Below are positions 47,501 to 57,219 of a stretch of DNA of 64,000 nucleotides, in pieces. Location of the stretch: NCBI GenBank assembly GCA_900540255.1, contig UQFE01000001.1, positions 62,001 to 126,000 on the forward strand, written 5' to 3'. The position numbers and the translations under genes are program-made. The notes below the pieces were generated by a model. The model searched no databases, was not told where the DNA came from, and was given only the letters and a program-made list of their open reading frames with translations. Position 1 is the stretch's first letter. Each line of letters begins with the position of its first letter. This DNA is from an uncultured Clostridium sp. (GTDB lineage Bacteria > Bacillota > Clostridia > Clostridiales > Clostridiaceae).

Positions 47501-48806
47501 TATTGATAACTCCATCTTTAATCATTAAGGCTTTCATATCTTGTCCACCTATATCCAAAATAAACTCTACATTAGGCATAAACTCCTTTGCCCCCCTAAA
47601 GTGGCAAATAGTTTCTATTTCTCCAATATCTATACCTAATGCAGCCTTAATTAATCCTTCTCCATAACCAGTAACTGTTGCTTTTGCTATTCTTGTATCT
47701 TTATTTATTAATATATATAATTCTTTTAATATTTCTAAAGTTTTATTTAGTGGACTTCCTTCATTATTATTATAACTAGAATATAAAAGTTCACCATTTT
47801 GCCCTAAAACTACAGCTTTCGTTGTAGTTGAACCTACATCTATACCTAAAAATATATTCCCCTTATATGTTTTTAAATCGCTCTTAGGCACAACACTTGA
47901 ATCATGCCTCTTTTTAAAATCAAAATACTCCTTATCATTTTTAAATAATGGTTCTAAAAAATTATCTTCTATTTCTTTTTCACTAATTGAATTTAATTTT
48001 TTAATAAGTTCCTTAGAACTAATTATTTCATTATTTTCAGATAAAATTGCAGCTCCTAATGCAACATAAATTTCTGAATTTTCCGGAGCAAAATACTCCC
48101 CTTCCTTTAAATTTAGTGTTTTAATAAATCTTTCTCTTAAGCTATCAAGAAAATGAAGCGGTCCACCTAAAAATGTAACCTTTCCTCTAATTGGCTTACC
48201 ACAAGCTAATCCACTAATTGTTTGATCTACTACTGCTTGAAATATTGATACTGCAATGTCACTTTTCTTTGCCCCTTCATTAATTAATGGTTGAATATCA
48301 GTTTTTGCAAAAACACCACATCGTGAAGCTATTGGATAAATATTTTCAGCATCTCTTGCTAATATATTTAATCCTTGTGCATCAGTATTTAATAAGATAG
48401 CCATTTGATCAATAAAAGCACCTGTTCCACCAGCACATGTCCCATTCATTCTTTGATCTATTCCACCTTTTAAATATGTTATCTTAGCATCTTCTCCACC
48501 TAATTCAATAACAACATCAGTTTTATTTATAAATTCCTCTACTGCCCTAGTACAAGCTATAACCTCTTGTTGAAAATCACATTGTAACCATTGTGCAACC
48601 CCTATTCCACCTGAACCAGTAACAGTAATTTTCAAATCAAAATTTCCAATTTTCTTAAAACACTCTTCTAATGAACCTATCAAAGTATTTTTTATATCAG
48701 AAAAATGTCTTCTATAGTCATTATAAATTACTTTATTATAACTATCTAATGCTACAACTTTAATTGTAGTTGATCCTACATCTATTCCTAATTTATAATA
48801 TACCAT
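44517..48806 (-). CDS. Large acyl-CoA dehydratase activase-like fusion protein (two BadF/HgdC ATPase domains, DUF2229, HgdB-like C-terminus)
   Basis: A 1429-aa member of the family of fused 2-hydroxyacyl-CoA dehydratase activators. Two actin-fold ATPase domains are visible: first with [11 protein letters not shown] (about 7-17), GGEDAK (103-108) and CAGGTGAF (124-131); second with [11 protein letters not shown] (about 321-331), GGQDMK (420-425) and CSSGCGSF (443-450), whose cysteines would ligate the shared 4Fe-4S cluster. A Cys-rich [11 protein letters not shown] follows at 601-611, then the DUF2229 region (about 680-900) and an HgdB-like end with [10 protein letters not shown] and [10 protein letters not shown]. 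Such proteins are widespread in clostridia, and no substrate is known. No partner dehydratase gene is adjacent. Confidence 0.9.
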   Translation of the reverse strand: MVYYKLGIDVGSTTIKVVALDSYNKVIYNDYRRHFSDIKNTLIGSLEECFKKIGNFDLKITVTGSGGIGVAQWLQCDFQQEVIACTRAVEEFINKTDVVIELGGEDAKITYLKGGIDQRMNGTCAGGTGAFIDQMAILLNTDAQGLNILARDAENIYPIASRCGVFAKTDIQPLINEGAKKSDIAVSIFQAVVDQTISGLACGKPIRGKVTFLGGPLHFLDSLRERFIKTLNLKEGEYFAPENSEIYVALGAAILSENNEIISSKELIKKLNSISEKEIEDNFLEPLFKNDKEYFDFKKRHDSSVVPKSDLKTYKGNIFLGIDVGSTTTKAVVLGQNGELLYSSYNNNEGSPLNKTLEILKELYILINKDTRIAKATVTGYGEGLIKAALGIDIGEIETICHFRGAKEFMPNVEFILDIGGQDMKALMIKDGVINNILLNEACSSGCGSFIEGFSKSLGISIDEFAKLAISSKRPVDLGSRCTVFMNSKVKQVQKEGVSVSDISAGLSYSVIKNALYKVIKIRNFDELGKNIIVQGGTFYNDGILRSFEKITGINVVRPEIAGLMGAYGAALISKENHKENEISTIITRDKIDDFTIETSCERCGICGNNCLLTINKFSETEKYITGNRCERPLGEIAKKKNVPNLYKYKLKRIFSYKPLSKEEAIRGEIGIPRVLNMYENYPFWFTFLTKLKFKVVLSPISNKEIFKLGIETIPSESACYPAKISHGHIMYLINKGLKIIFYPCVPYEYKEDSGANNHYNCPMVTSYPDVIKNNIDDLKEKNIKYLSPFLSLHNKEKLYKRLYEIFEEFNVTKKEIIEAVDAAFNERENVVSDIRKKGEETLKYIEEHKMKGIVLSGRPYHIDPEINHGLTDIITSFNMAVLTEDSVAHLGNLERPIRVVDQWMYHTRLYRAAAFVKERTDLELIQLTSFGCGLDAVTSDQVAEILASRGKMYTLIKIDEGSNLGAVKIRIRSLKAAMEEREKNNVKLKNIDNSYKKNLFTKEMKKDWTILAPQMSPIHFQFIEKAVRASGYNIDVLPANDKEAIEEGIKYVNNDACYPSILVIGQMINALKSGKYDPNKTALIISQTGGGCRATNYVGFLKKGLREAGFPNVPIISLNVLGMERQPGFKISYRLIKKLMMGVIYGDLFIRVLYRVRPYETVKGSANKLYEYYREKAFKNVENGNKNEMNKLVKEIVKAFDTLEINDEVKPKVGIVGEILVKYHPTANNNIVDVLEKEGAEVVVPELLDFFLYCCYNSKFKNRYLSGSSIVKTGCDIAISYIESYRKVVIKELQNSERFGYPSSINNLAKKAANVVSLGNQTGEGWLLTGEMVELIESDVNNIVCIQPFACLPNHITGKGMIKALKSKYPLANIVAVDYDPGASEVNQLNRIKLMMSVAFKNLKVPQQDYNYRKEVKIDINTLRTNNI

Positions 48807-49028
48807 TTTTTACCACTCTTTCCAAAATATAATCACTTAAATTATATCATACTTAGATATTTTTTCCACATGACTTTTTTACATTTTTATCAATTATATA
48901 GTTATTAATTTTTTTGATAAGTAATAAATTGTATTATATTAAATCATTCTAAATTTAATACTTTTTGAATAATATTACTTCGTAAAGACAATAATTAAAA
49001 TATATTAGTAAGTACTTAGGAGGTTGCT

Positions 49029-49385
49029 ATGAGTTACTTTAATGATGGAAATAAATATTACAATAATAAAGATTATTCTAAAGCACTAGAAAATTATATA
49101 GAGTCCATTGATATAGGTGAAAATGAAAGTTGTGCTTATTATAATGCAGGTGTTTGCTACATTAAACTTAAAGATTTTAACAGTGCAATAGATATGTTAA
49201 AAAAAGCTTTATATATTCAAAAAGAAAGTAAATATTATTTTAATTTAGCATACTGTTATGCAATGCTTGAAAATATAAATAAAGCTTTAATTTATTTCAA
49301 TAGAGCATGGGCATTAGATGCTTCCGATAAAGATTGTGAAAAAGCAATTAATCTATTAATTTCAAAAAATAAAAAAGCGCTTTAA
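49029..49385 (+). CDS. Tetratricopeptide-repeat protein, 118 aa
   Basis: Three TPR units are visible: DGNKYYNNKDYSKALENYIES (about 6-26), CAYYNAGVCYIKLKDFNSAID (about 36-56), and KYYFNLAYCYAMLENINKALI (about 69-89), each with the W/L-G-Y-A-P pattern positions. A partial fourth follows. Role would be protein-protein binding; partner unknown. ATG follows AGGAGG. The stop overlaps the hairpin shared with the convergent transglutaminase gene. No signal peptide or membrane segment. Confidence 0.8.
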   Translation: MSYFNDGNKYYNNKDYSKALENYIESIDIGENESCAYYNAGVCYIKLKDFNSAIDMLKKALYIQKESKYYFNLAYCYAMLENINKALIYFNRAWALDASDKDCEKAINLLISKNKKAL

Positions 49386-49396
49386 AAAGCGCTTTT
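49373..49396. terminator. Bidirectional terminator overlapping the TPR gene's end
   Basis: AAAAGCGCTT and AAGCGCTTTT form a 10-bp stem with a tiny A/T loop; the left arm carries the last codons of the TPR gene. The right side ends at the stop of the transglutaminase gene. Confidence 0.83.
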
Positions 49397-50450
49397 ACCA
49401 TTCTCCTGCAATACTATCAGTTATGTGGTCTTCATAAAAATTTTTACTATTGAAATAATCCCCAGATAAATAAAAAGTTGTATCTACTGGAATCCAATTA
49501 TCAATTTCACTTATATAAACTTCATTCCATGCATGTGGTCCATATTTTTCACCATCATAAGCCGTACCTGTTAATAATCTTACCTTTAAATTTACAGCCC
49601 TAGCCATAGCAACATAAAGACAAGAATAATCAAAACAAATACCACTTCTTTTTTTAAATGCTGAAATAGCTCCACTATCTTCAACTTTTTCATTATTTAA
49701 TGCTTTTTCTGCTCTATCATAATCATATTCTATATTGCTTCCAATCCATGAATATAATATTCTCGACTTATCCATGTCATTACTTACATTTTTAGTTAAT
49801 TCTTTTGCATATTCATCGATTTCATCTGTAGATTTTATACCTTCTTCTAACGTAACACCATTATAATAAATAATTATTTTATTAGCTGGTAAAAAGTTTT
49901 CAACAACTTCATCTGTTAGAGTATTATTACCTTTTTCTACTATTGAAGATACTTGGCTATATATTTTATTTTCTTTAAAAAACTCAAATGAATTATAAGC
50001 GCCTAGAGTGTTATTATACATACTAATTATAAAAAAAAGTATTAATACTACTGAAAATCCTTTTATTGTTCCCAAAATAAAAGATAATAATGTCATTAAT
50101 ATAGTATTTTCTTTATTAATATTTTTAAAAATTGACACTATAATTTTCTTTAATATCTTATATACACATATCTGAATTACAAAAAAAAGTACCACAAATA
50201 AAGCTATTTTACTCATATCATTATAAATTCCTGTTAAATTTAAATAATTTGTTGATATATTAGTAATTTTTTTTAGTATTATATTAATTCTTAAATTCAT
50301 TATTACTATAGTAATAAGTATAGATATATAATAAAGTGTCTTTTTTAAATAATAAGAGATATTTCTATTACTTAATGTTCCCTTAACATTAAATAAAGCT
50401 ATTAATAAAATTATTAAAAAACATATAGCATAAGAGAGTATTTCATTCAT
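49395..50450 (-). CDS. Membrane protein with CvpA-like N-terminus and transglutaminase-like domain
   Basis: A 351-aa protein. The N-terminal half (1-150) has about four hydrophobic helices and a segment ILGTIKGFSVVLILFF like the CvpA family, followed by a linker. The C-terminal domain (about 220-345) is transglutaminase-like: SGICFDYSCLYVAMARAV carries the catalytic Cys, then TAYDGEKYGPHAWNEVYI the His and WIPVDTTF the Asp. It is likely an envelope-located protease or transpeptidase-like enzyme. It lies 18 bp after recX, in an operon with the M16 peptidase. The domain fusion is not one I recall as well described. Confidence 0.78.
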   Translation of the reverse strand: MNEILSYAICFLIILLIALFNVKGTLSNRNISYYLKKTLYYISILITIVIMNLRINIILKKITNISTNYLNLTGIYNDMSKIALFVVLFFVIQICVYKILKKIIVSIFKNINKENTILMTLLSFILGTIKGFSVVLILFFIISMYNNTLGAYNSFEFFKENKIYSQVSSIVEKGNNTLTDEVVENFLPANKIIIYYNGVTLEEGIKSTDEIDEYAKELTKNVSNDMDKSRILYSWIGSNIEYDYDRAEKALNNEKVEDSGAISAFKKRSGICFDYSCLYVAMARAVNLKVRLLTGTAYDGEKYGPHAWNEVYISEIDNWIPVDTTFYLSGDYFNSKNFYEDHITDSIAGEW

Positions 50451-50468
50451 TAAGACTACCCCTTTTAA

Positions 50469-51104
50469 TTAGAAATCTTCTGATTTAACTATAGATTTTA
50501 CAACATCTTTAATTAAATCATAATCATACCCCTTCCCCATTAAAAATCTATACAACTTTTGCATTAGTTTATATTCATCAGCTTCTCTTTTGCTAATAAC
50601 TTTATATTTTTTTAATGCCATTTCATATGCTGCATTTTTTAATTCATTATTATCAAGTTTTTCTAATTCATTTTCAATTATATTTTCATCAATACCTTTT
50701 TGAAGTAATGTATATTTTATTTTTCTTTTTCCAGCTATTTTTGACTTATCCTTTACGTACATTGTTGCATAACTATTATCATTTAATAAATTATATTCCT
50801 TCATAAAATTTATAGTACGTCTTATTATATGGCTATCATATCCCTTTAATTCTAATCTTTCTGCTAATTCCTTTTCACTTTTATAAGTTCTTTCAATTAT
50901 TTTAAGTGCAGTATTTTTACATTTAATATAATTATCTTCATCTGATAACTTTTTTAATAGTTGCACATCAACTTTATCCTTAACCTTTAAATTTTCCTTA
51001 TACACAAGCTCAGCACTAATTGAAAATGCATATTCTTCATCAATATAAATATTTATACGTTCTTTATTTCTTTTGCTAATTTCCATTTTAGTTATTATAT
51101 TCAT
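50469..51104 (-). CDS. recX: Regulatory protein RecX
   Basis: Modulator of RecA filament activity. The 211-aa helical protein has the three tandem RecX repeats; recognisable words are ALKIIERTYKSEKELAERLELKGYD (split across about 66-90), SYATMYVKDKSKIAGKRKIKYTL and LMGKGYDYDLIKDVV. The start is ATG 51104 because the frame upstream opens at TTG without a better site. It begins 14 bp after the M16 peptidase, suggesting an operon, while recA is not in the window. Confidence 0.93.
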   Translation of the reverse strand: MNIITKMEISKRNKERINIYIDEEYAFSISAELVYKENLKVKDKVDVQLLKKLSDEDNYIKCKNTALKIIERTYKSEKELAERLELKGYDSHIIRRTINFMKEYNLLNDNSYATMYVKDKSKIAGKRKIKYTLLQKGIDENIIENELEKLDNNELKNAAYEMALKKYKVISKREADEYKLMQKLYRFLMGKGYDYDLIKDVVKSIVKSEDF

Positions 51105-51117
51105 AATTATTACCAAC

Positions 51118-52359
51118 CTATGATGATTTTAGTATATGAATTGTAGGATTATTTAAAACTTTATTTGCCACCTCATAAATTTCATCAGCAGTAATATTAT
51201 TTAAGTTTTCCATATCCTTTAAAAATTCAAATATATCTTCACCTTCTAAACTTTGACTTAAAATATAACTACATAACTCTGTTGAATCTTCTAACGTAGA
51301 AATTACAGCTGTCTTATGAACTTTTTTCATTATATTTAAATCATTATCTCCAATTAAAATCTTTTTAGTCTTTATATCTCTAAATATTTCTTCTATTGCA
51401 TTAGAAGCAGCTTCTATATCTTCTTCATCAACTGCTGTGTAAATATATAAAGTTTTCACATTTTTAGTTATATCTAAATGAGAATATATATCATAAGCTA
51501 ATCCTCTATTTTCCCTAACTTCTCTAAATAATAATGAATTTGCACTTTCTCCTAAACGATGATTTAAAATTCTAAGTGCTAATTCATCTTCCTTATTTAA
51601 ATCATAAAATGTAAATAAATAAACTATAGTGCTTAATTCAATATTTTCCTTTGTTGTTATTTTCTTTACACATTTATTTTTTTCATCTTTAATATTTAAA
51701 TTTATTAATTTCTTTGCCTCCCAGTTATCAAAATGCTTTTCTATTTCTTTAATAGCCTCATCATGACTTAATGATGATACCATTGTTATTAAGGAATTAT
51801 TAGGAACATAATATTTTTTATAATATTGATAAAGTTCATTTCTATTAAATCCTTTAACATTTTTATCTAACCCTGCAACATCAAATCTTAATGCACTTTT
51901 TTCAAATGCAGCTTCATTAACTCTCTTAAAGCTAATATCTTCAATATTATCTTTACTTGATCTTATTTCAGCTAAAATTACTCCTCTTTCCTTATCTATT
52001 TCTTCCTCAGGAAATTCAGAATTAATAAGCATATCACTTAATAATTCTATTGCATTTTTTAATTCTTCCTCTAAACAACTTATAGAATAAACTGTTTGAG
52101 AATAATCTGTGAATGCATTATATTCTCCTCCTAAAGCTTCTAATTCATCATTTAACTTTTGAAATGTTCTATTTTTAGTCCCCTTAAAAATCATATGTTC
52201 TATATAATGTGAAATTCCTTTTTCTTCAAGACTTTCATTTAAGGCTCCTACTTTTATTCCTATGTTAATTGATGAGATTTGGGTATTTTTCTTTATAGTA
52301 ATAACTTCTAATCCATTTTTTAGAATATGTGTTTTTACATCAAAATTTAACTTAACCAT
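51118..52359 (-). CDS. M16 family (insulinase-like) zinc peptidase
   Basis: Processing-peptidase type metalloprotease of 413 aa. The inverted zinc motif HYIEH is present in GISHYIEHMIFKGTKNRT (about 49-66), with the downstream glutamate in the E-rich helix ERGVILAEI. A second M16_C domain (about 170-350) with GLDKNVKGFNRNELYQYY follows. Similar B. subtilis proteins (YmxG, YmfF/YmfH) sit near polynucleotide phosphorylase or competence genes, but here it heads an operon with recX. Substrate unknown. ATG follows AAAGG. Confidence 0.93.
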   Translation of the reverse strand: MVKLNFDVKTHILKNGLEVITIKKNTQISSINIGIKVGALNESLEEKGISHYIEHMIFKGTKNRTFQKLNDELEALGGEYNAFTDYSQTVYSISCLEEELKNAIELLSDMLINSEFPEEEIDKERGVILAEIRSSKDNIEDISFKRVNEAAFEKSALRFDVAGLDKNVKGFNRNELYQYYKKYYVPNNSLITMVSSLSHDEAIKEIEKHFDNWEAKKLINLNIKDEKNKCVKKITTKENIELSTIVYLFTFYDLNKEDELALRILNHRLGESANSLLFREVRENRGLAYDIYSHLDITKNVKTLYIYTAVDEEDIEAASNAIEEIFRDIKTKKILIGDNDLNIMKKVHKTAVISTLEDSTELCSYILSQSLEGEDIFEFLKDMENLNNITADEIYEVANKVLNNPTIHILKSS

Positions 52360-52553
52360 TTGTTACCTTTCCCCACCTAAATTTCTTTTTTCCTAGAATT
52401 ATAATATAATATGTTTATTGCTTAATTACAACAATTTAATAATTTTGATCTCACTTTTCCCCTTTTACTTTTAAAATTACTTTAACTTCTTAGTTTATAT
52501 TTATGCAATAATACTATATAATCTATTTAATAGCTGTTTTTAAAGGAGGATTT

Positions 52554-53240
52554 ATGAATAAAACAATACTAATAATTGAAGATGAGTTAAAAATAAGATT
52601 TTTGCTAAGAGACTATTTAAAATCAGAAGGTTTCAATGTTTTAGAAGCTTCTGATGGTGATGAAGGAATATTTGTATTTAAAAATAATAAAATTGATTTA
52701 ATACTTTTAGATATTATGATGCCTAAAATTGATGGTATTACGGTTTTAGAAACAATTAGAACTGTTTCAGATCTTCCTATAATTTTACTAACTGCCAAAA
52801 GCCAAGAAGAAGATAAATTATTTGGATATGAAATGGGTGCTGATGATTATGTAACTAAACCATTTTCGCCTAAAATTTTAATAGCTAAAATTAAAGCTCT
52901 ATTAAAAAGGACAACTAATAATGATTTAGACTTCAGTCCAAATCAAAATTTTAATGGATTAACTATTAACAAATTAGCTCATGAAGTAAAAATAAATGAT
53001 GAACCTCTTATGCTTTCTCCAAAGGAATTTGAACTTTTAGTATATTTATCTGATAATATAGGTATTGCATTAAGTAGAGATACTATATTAGACAATGTTT
53101 GGGGTATTGATTACTATGGTGATTTAAGAACTGTTGATACCAATATAAAAAGATTACGTGAAAAATTAGGTTCTAAATCTAATTATATTATTACAGTGAG
53201 AGGAAGTGGCTATAAATTTGAAATTCCAAATGAACAATAG
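52554..53240 (+). CDS. Response regulator, OmpR/PhoB family
   Basis: Receiver domain (1-118) has the acidic pair EDE, phosphoacceptor Asp53 in LILLDIMMPKIDG, switch Thr in ILLTAKS and Lys in YVTKPFSP. The C-terminal winged helix (about 135-225) includes LTINKLAHEVKINDEPLMLSP and ends with the RGSGYKFE wing. Length 228 aa is standard. It overlaps the histidine kinase gene by 11 bp. Signal and targets are unknown. Confidence 0.95.
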   Translation: MNKTILIIEDELKIRFLLRDYLKSEGFNVLEASDGDEGIFVFKNNKIDLILLDIMMPKIDGITVLETIRTVSDLPIILLTAKSQEEDKLFGYEMGADDYVTKPFSPKILIAKIKALLKRTTNNDLDFSPNQNFNGLTINKLAHEVKINDEPLMLSPKEFELLVYLSDNIGIALSRDTILDNVWGIDYYGDLRTVDTNIKRLREKLGSKSNYIITVRGSGYKFEIPNEQ

Positions 53241-54744
53241 TATTTCAAAAAGAATTACAATAATAACCTTTGGATTAATTTCTGTTGTATTTTGTTTTAC
53301 ATTTTTATTTCAAACTATATTTTTTGAAGACTTTTATCTTTCAAAAAAAACAGAATCATTAATCCTAGATGTTAAAAGAATAAAAGCTTTATATTCTTAT
53401 CAAGACTTTGATACCAAGACACTAACATCTGCATTAAAGAATTTTGAAGAAAAAAATAATTCAAGGGTTGCCATTTTTTCTGTTGATACCGGCTCCGTAA
53501 AATATTTATCTTTTTTTGATAATAATAACTTAGATGATATGAAATCTTTAACTAATTTTTGTTCTGATTTATTGTATAATACTGATTTAATTGAAGATGT
53601 ATTATATAATAATAAAGTTCAAAGTACAATATTTAAAAATAAAAGTAGCAATTATAAACAAATAGGAATAATTTCACCAATTTCAATACAAAATGAAAAT
53701 GATTCTATCCTTATTTCAGTTTCATCAATTCAACCAATAAAAGAAGCTTCTAGTGTAATCCGCAGTTTTTACTTTTATTTATTAATTGGATTTTTAATAT
53801 TAGCTATATTTTTATCAAGAATTTATTCTAAATTAATTAGTAATCCTCTTATTAATTTAAATAATGTAGCAAAAAAAATGTCTAATTTTGATTTTGATGT
53901 GAAATGTGAAATAAATTCTGATGATGAAATTGGCAATCTTGCAAATACATTAAATTTTTTATCTTCAAACTTAGAAAATGCACTTCAAACTCTTCAAGAA
54001 AAAAATGCTCAACTAGAAAGAGATATTGAAAAAGAACGTAATCTTGAAAATATGAGAAAAGATTTCGTTTCAAGCGTTAGTCATGATTTAAGAACTCCAC
54101 TTGGAATTATAAGTGGTTACGCTGAAGGATTACGTGATGGAATAGTTTCTGGTAAAGATTCCTTTGTATATTTAGATACAATAATAGATGAAGCAAATAA
54201 AATGAATTTACTTATAACAAATATGCTAGATTTATCTAAACTTGAATCAGAAACAATTGGTTTGCACTTAGAATCCTTTAATATTGTAAGGTTACTTCGT
54301 GGAATGGTAAAAAAATTGTCCTTAGAGTTTAAAAATAAAGATTTACATGTTAAATTTGACTTACCTTCATATGCTTATGTTGAAGGAGATGTTATGACAT
54401 TAGAACGTGTTGTTCAAAATCTTTTATCTAATACTATTAAATATACTCCTGCAGGAAATGATATTATTATTTCAGTAAAAGAAGAAGAAATCAATTATTT
54501 AATTTCAATTGAAAATAAAGGAATTAAAATTCCAGAAAAAGAGTTAGAAAATGTTTTTGCCAAATTTTATAGATTAGATAAATCAGGAGATAGAACAAAA
54601 AATAGTTATGGCCTTGGTTTAGCAACTGTTCAAAGAATTTTATCACTTCATAAAAGTGAATTTTCACTTAGTAATACACAAGATGGTGTTTTATTTAAGT
54701 TTACATTAAGAAAACAAGATATATTATTTGATGAATTTGAATAA
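53230..54744 (+). CDS. Sensor histidine kinase
   Basis: Partner of the regulator gene it overlaps. The model starts at ATG 53230 (MNNSISKRITII), giving 504 aa; the open frame upstream begins at a GTG inside the regulator. Two transmembrane helices (about 10-32 and 178-198) flank an extracytoplasmic sensor. A HAMP region (about 200-250) leads to the H-box VSSVSHDLRTPLG with phosphoacceptor His285. The N-box QNLLSNTIKYTP and the G2 SYGLGLATV follow. The G1 box reads ENKGIKIPE, lacking the usual DxGxG form, a variant common in one Firmicute subgroup. Sensed signal unknown. Confidence 0.92.
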   Translation: MNNSISKRITIITFGLISVVFCFTFLFQTIFFEDFYLSKKTESLILDVKRIKALYSYQDFDTKTLTSALKNFEEKNNSRVAIFSVDTGSVKYLSFFDNNNLDDMKSLTNFCSDLLYNTDLIEDVLYNNKVQSTIFKNKSSNYKQIGIISPISIQNENDSILISVSSIQPIKEASSVIRSFYFYLLIGFLILAIFLSRIYSKLISNPLINLNNVAKKMSNFDFDVKCEINSDDEIGNLANTLNFLSSNLENALQTLQEKNAQLERDIEKERNLENMRKDFVSSVSHDLRTPLGIISGYAEGLRDGIVSGKDSFVYLDTIIDEANKMNLLITNMLDLSKLESETIGLHLESFNIVRLLRGMVKKLSLEFKNKDLHVKFDLPSYAYVEGDVMTLERVVQNLLSNTIKYTPAGNDIIISVKEEEINYLISIENKGIKIPEKELENVFAKFYRLDKSGDRTKNSYGLGLATVQRILSLHKSEFSLSNTQDGVLFKFTLRKQDILFDEFE

Positions 54745-54760
54745 TGTTTTCATATATAAC

Positions 54761-54806
54761 AAAAGAGATGATAGTACAATTTTTAAAATCAACTATTATC
54801 TCTTTT
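54761..54806. terminator. Terminator after the two-component system
   Basis: AAAAGAGATGATAGT (54761-54775) and ACTATTATCTCTTTT (54792-54806) form a 15-bp stem with one mismatch. It serves the plus-strand operon, and possibly the convergent gene from the right. Confidence 0.82.
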
Positions 54807-54877
54807 ATTATTTCATAATTTTATTCAAAAATTATGAATTACTACTTTACATTTATAAAATTTAATACTTAATTTTC

Positions 54878-55285
54878 TTAAACATATACAGGATCTATTT
54901 TCTTAAATATTACTTCTTTTTTTATTTCTAATGTTTCCTTGTCAATTTCTATTTTAAATATATTAGGACATCTTTCTTCACGCCACTTCTTCATATATCT
55001 TGCATTTACTTGGAAAATATAAAAATATTTCTCATCAAAATCATCTGAAAACTCTAAAAATGATAATTTACTATGTCTATCAATTTTAATATTTTCTTTT
55101 CCTATGTTATTTATTATTGGTAACAAAAATTTTATTGGTATTTCATATTTATATGACCCTTGTATTTCCTTGCTTTCAATTAATGCTCTTTTTAAAAAAC
55201 GTTCTTCTTTTTCATTTAATTCTTTAAACCATAATTTAAAAACTGGCTCATTTAATTTATTTTTATCTATTTTTATTTTTATCAT
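54878..55285 (-). CDS. Hypothetical protein, 135 aa
   Basis: I do not recognise it. It is very rich in Lys, Ile, Phe and Glu, with beta-like segments (MIKIKIDKNKL; YEIPIKFLLPII; FYIFQVNARYMKKWREERCP) and a conserved-looking RYMKKWREERCPN at about 100-112. No signal or membrane helix. It lies 31 bp after the SDR gene, with a poor ribosome site (GAAGTTGATG) and probably belongs to the same transcript. It could be a clostridial family of unknown function. Confidence 0.55.
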   Translation of the reverse strand: MIKIKIDKNKLNEPVFKLWFKELNEKEERFLKRALIESKEIQGSYKYEIPIKFLLPIINNIGKENIKIDRHSKLSFLEFSDDFDEKYFYIFQVNARYMKKWREERCPNIFKIEIDKETLEIKKEVIFKKIDPVYV

Positions 55286-55316
55286 TTATATCATCAACTT
55301 CACTTTCATTTGTCTA

Positions 55317-56060
55317 TTATAAAAATCCACCATCAATTTTTATTATTTGACCTGTTAAATATGAAATATCATTTTGGCATAAAAATACTACAGTATTTGC
55401 AACTTCATCCCCATTTCCAAATCTCCCCATTGGAATTTCTTCTATTAATTTCATTTTTTCATCTTCACTTAAAAAACTATTCATTTCTGTATTAATAACT
55501 CCAGGTGCTATTGCATTTACTCTAATTCCAAAAGGTGCAACTTCCTTTGCTAATGATTTAGTAAATAAATTTAATCCTCCCTTAGTAGTTGAATAAACAA
55601 CTTCACAAGATGCTCCTGTTTCTCCCCAAATAGATGAAATATTAATTATATTACCACTCCCCTTTGATATCATTGATGGTAATACTGCTTGTGATAAATA
55701 CATTGGTGCTAATAAATTAATATTCATTAAATTATTTATATTTTCCCTTTTAAAGTCCATAAACAATCCAATTTCAGATTTAGCTGCATTATTTACTAAT
55801 ATATCTATTTTTCCAAAAGTAGTTATAACTTCATTTATTAATTCAATACAATTGCTGTAATAAGATATATCTTTTTTTATAGTTTTTGCATAGCCACCAC
55901 TTTTTGTTATTTCCTTTAATGTATTATTAGCCCCAATATCATCTTTTGAATAATTTATAATAACACTTGCACCATTTAAAGCTAATTTTTTTGCAATAGC
56001 ACTTCCTATTCCTCTAGATGCACCTGTTACTAATGCTACCTTTCCTGTTAAACTGTCCAT
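55317..56060 (-). CDS. Short-chain dehydrogenase/reductase, FabG/YmfI-like
   Basis: NAD(P)-dependent oxidoreductase of 247 aa. The TGASRGIGSAIAKKL nucleotide motif (about 10-24), LVNNAAKS (about 85), INISSIWGETGASC (Ser near 139) and catalytic YSTTK (Tyr near 153) are all intact, and the C-terminal GQIIKIDGGFL is typical. The IWGETGASCEVVYS stretch resembles the EF-P 5-aminopentanone reductase (YmfI) subgroup, so that role is possible; 3-oxoacyl-ACP reductase is the alternative. The ATG at 56060 follows GGAGA. Longer upstream frames run into the phosphoesterase gene and are rejected. Confidence 0.88.
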   Translation of the reverse strand: MDSLTGKVALVTGASRGIGSAIAKKLALNGASVIINYSKDDIGANNTLKEITKSGGYAKTIKKDISYYSNCIELINEVITTFGKIDILVNNAAKSEIGLFMDFKRENINNLMNINLLAPMYLSQAVLPSMISKGSGNIINISSIWGETGASCEVVYSTTKGGLNLFTKSLAKEVAPFGIRVNAIAPGVINTEMNSFLSEDEKMKLIEEIPMGRFGNGDEVANTVVFLCQNDISYLTGQIIKIDGGFL

Positions 56061-56130
56061 TACAATCTCCTCTCTAGTTCTAACTTTATTATAATTTAAA
56101 TTTTTTATCATATCAAAATAATTATAAAAC

Positions 56131-57066
56131 TTATTTATTTTTTCTCCTAAGTCTTTCTTCTTGTGCATACTTTAAATACTCAGCAACTTTAACAGGCCCT
56201 GCAATATCCTTTTTTGTTACCCAAAGTGAACCAGTTTCTTGTGCATCTATTATCCATTTAACAAGTTTTATTTCTCCCTTTTCTATTTCAATTGCTGTCA
56301 TTGCATATGGATAAACACAACATCCATCATTAAAATATGGTGGTTCATACAAATCTGGAAATCTACTATTATGAGTATGCCCACACAATAGCATTGTACA
56401 ATTATCTCTTGCCCATGATTGAAGTCTTATGTCTATTCTACTTCTTTTAGTTTTACTTTTGGCTGACCTTGTTGGATCTTTAAATCCTGCAATTCCATTT
56501 AAAAATCTCCATATATATCTTACTAAAAATCTATTTATTTTCCAAACTTCGTTATTCCAAAAGTCAACTTGATGACCATGAACAACTAAAATTTTCTCCC
56601 CTAATGGTTTATATAATAAGTTAATTCCTGTATAAAAAGTATTGTTTTCAATGAATTTAATAAATTCCTTTCCATAATTAGCCCCAATTTTTCTCAATGA
56701 TTTTTCTTCCTTTTTTTTATAATTAGAATATTGTTTAATAATATCATGATTTCCAGTTATACAATAAATATTACCTTTTTTATTAAACTTATTAAATAAC
56801 TTAAATACATCATCATAAAAAAAAGAAATTTCATTACAGTTCTTATTTTTCCATAACTCATCTCCATCTCCAACTTCTATATAAATATAATTTTTCTCTA
56901 AATAATATTTAAGTGCAGTTATATAAATATTTCTATTTGGTAAGAGTGAGTCTGAATATGTTCCATCGCCTCTATGAACATCTGAAATAAATACTATTTT
57001 ATCATTATCATCAAACTCTAATATAAATCCATTTTCATATATCTCTTTTAATTCTTTTACTGACAT
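56131..57066 (-). CDS. Metallophosphoesterase
   Basis: Calcineurin-like phosphoesterase of 311 aa with the full metal motif set: DVHRGDG (residues about 30-36), VGDGDELW (about 66-73), TGNHD (about 103), VHGHQVD and CGHTHNSRF. An LxxWARD and FxNDGCCVYPYA-type C-terminus follow. Substrate is unknown. It lacks a signal peptide. It starts at ATG after TGAGG and is followed at about 70 bp by the SDR gene in the same direction. Confidence 0.9.
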   Translation of the reverse strand: MSVKELKEIYENGFILEFDDNDKIVFISDVHRGDGTYSDSLLPNRNIYITALKYYLEKNYIYIEVGDGDELWKNKNCNEISFFYDDVFKLFNKFNKKGNIYCITGNHDIIKQYSNYKKKEEKSLRKIGANYGKEFIKFIENNTFYTGINLLYKPLGEKILVVHGHQVDFWNNEVWKINRFLVRYIWRFLNGIAGFKDPTRSAKSKTKRSRIDIRLQSWARDNCTMLLCGHTHNSRFPDLYEPPYFNDGCCVYPYAMTAIEIEKGEIKLVKWIIDAQETGSLWVTKKDIAGPVKVAEYLKYAQEERLRRKNK

Positions 57067-57219
57067 AATTACCTCAATTTAATTATTTATATATATTATG
57101 AGTTCGAAATAACATTTGATAATTTATTGCCATTTAATTTATATATAAAAATTATCTTTATTACACAAACTATATATATTAATATTTATAATTTCTAAAT
57201 AACAAAGGGAGCAATGATT

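Noticed and set aside
47212..47667. 151-codon ORF opposite the activase fusion
   Set aside because: Antisense to conserved motifs of the real protein; no ribosome site or domain.
56061..56168. Extended N-terminus of the SDR gene
   Set aside because: The frame continues into the phosphoesterase gene, but a GGAG site precedes the ATG at 56060 where the Rossmann fold begins.
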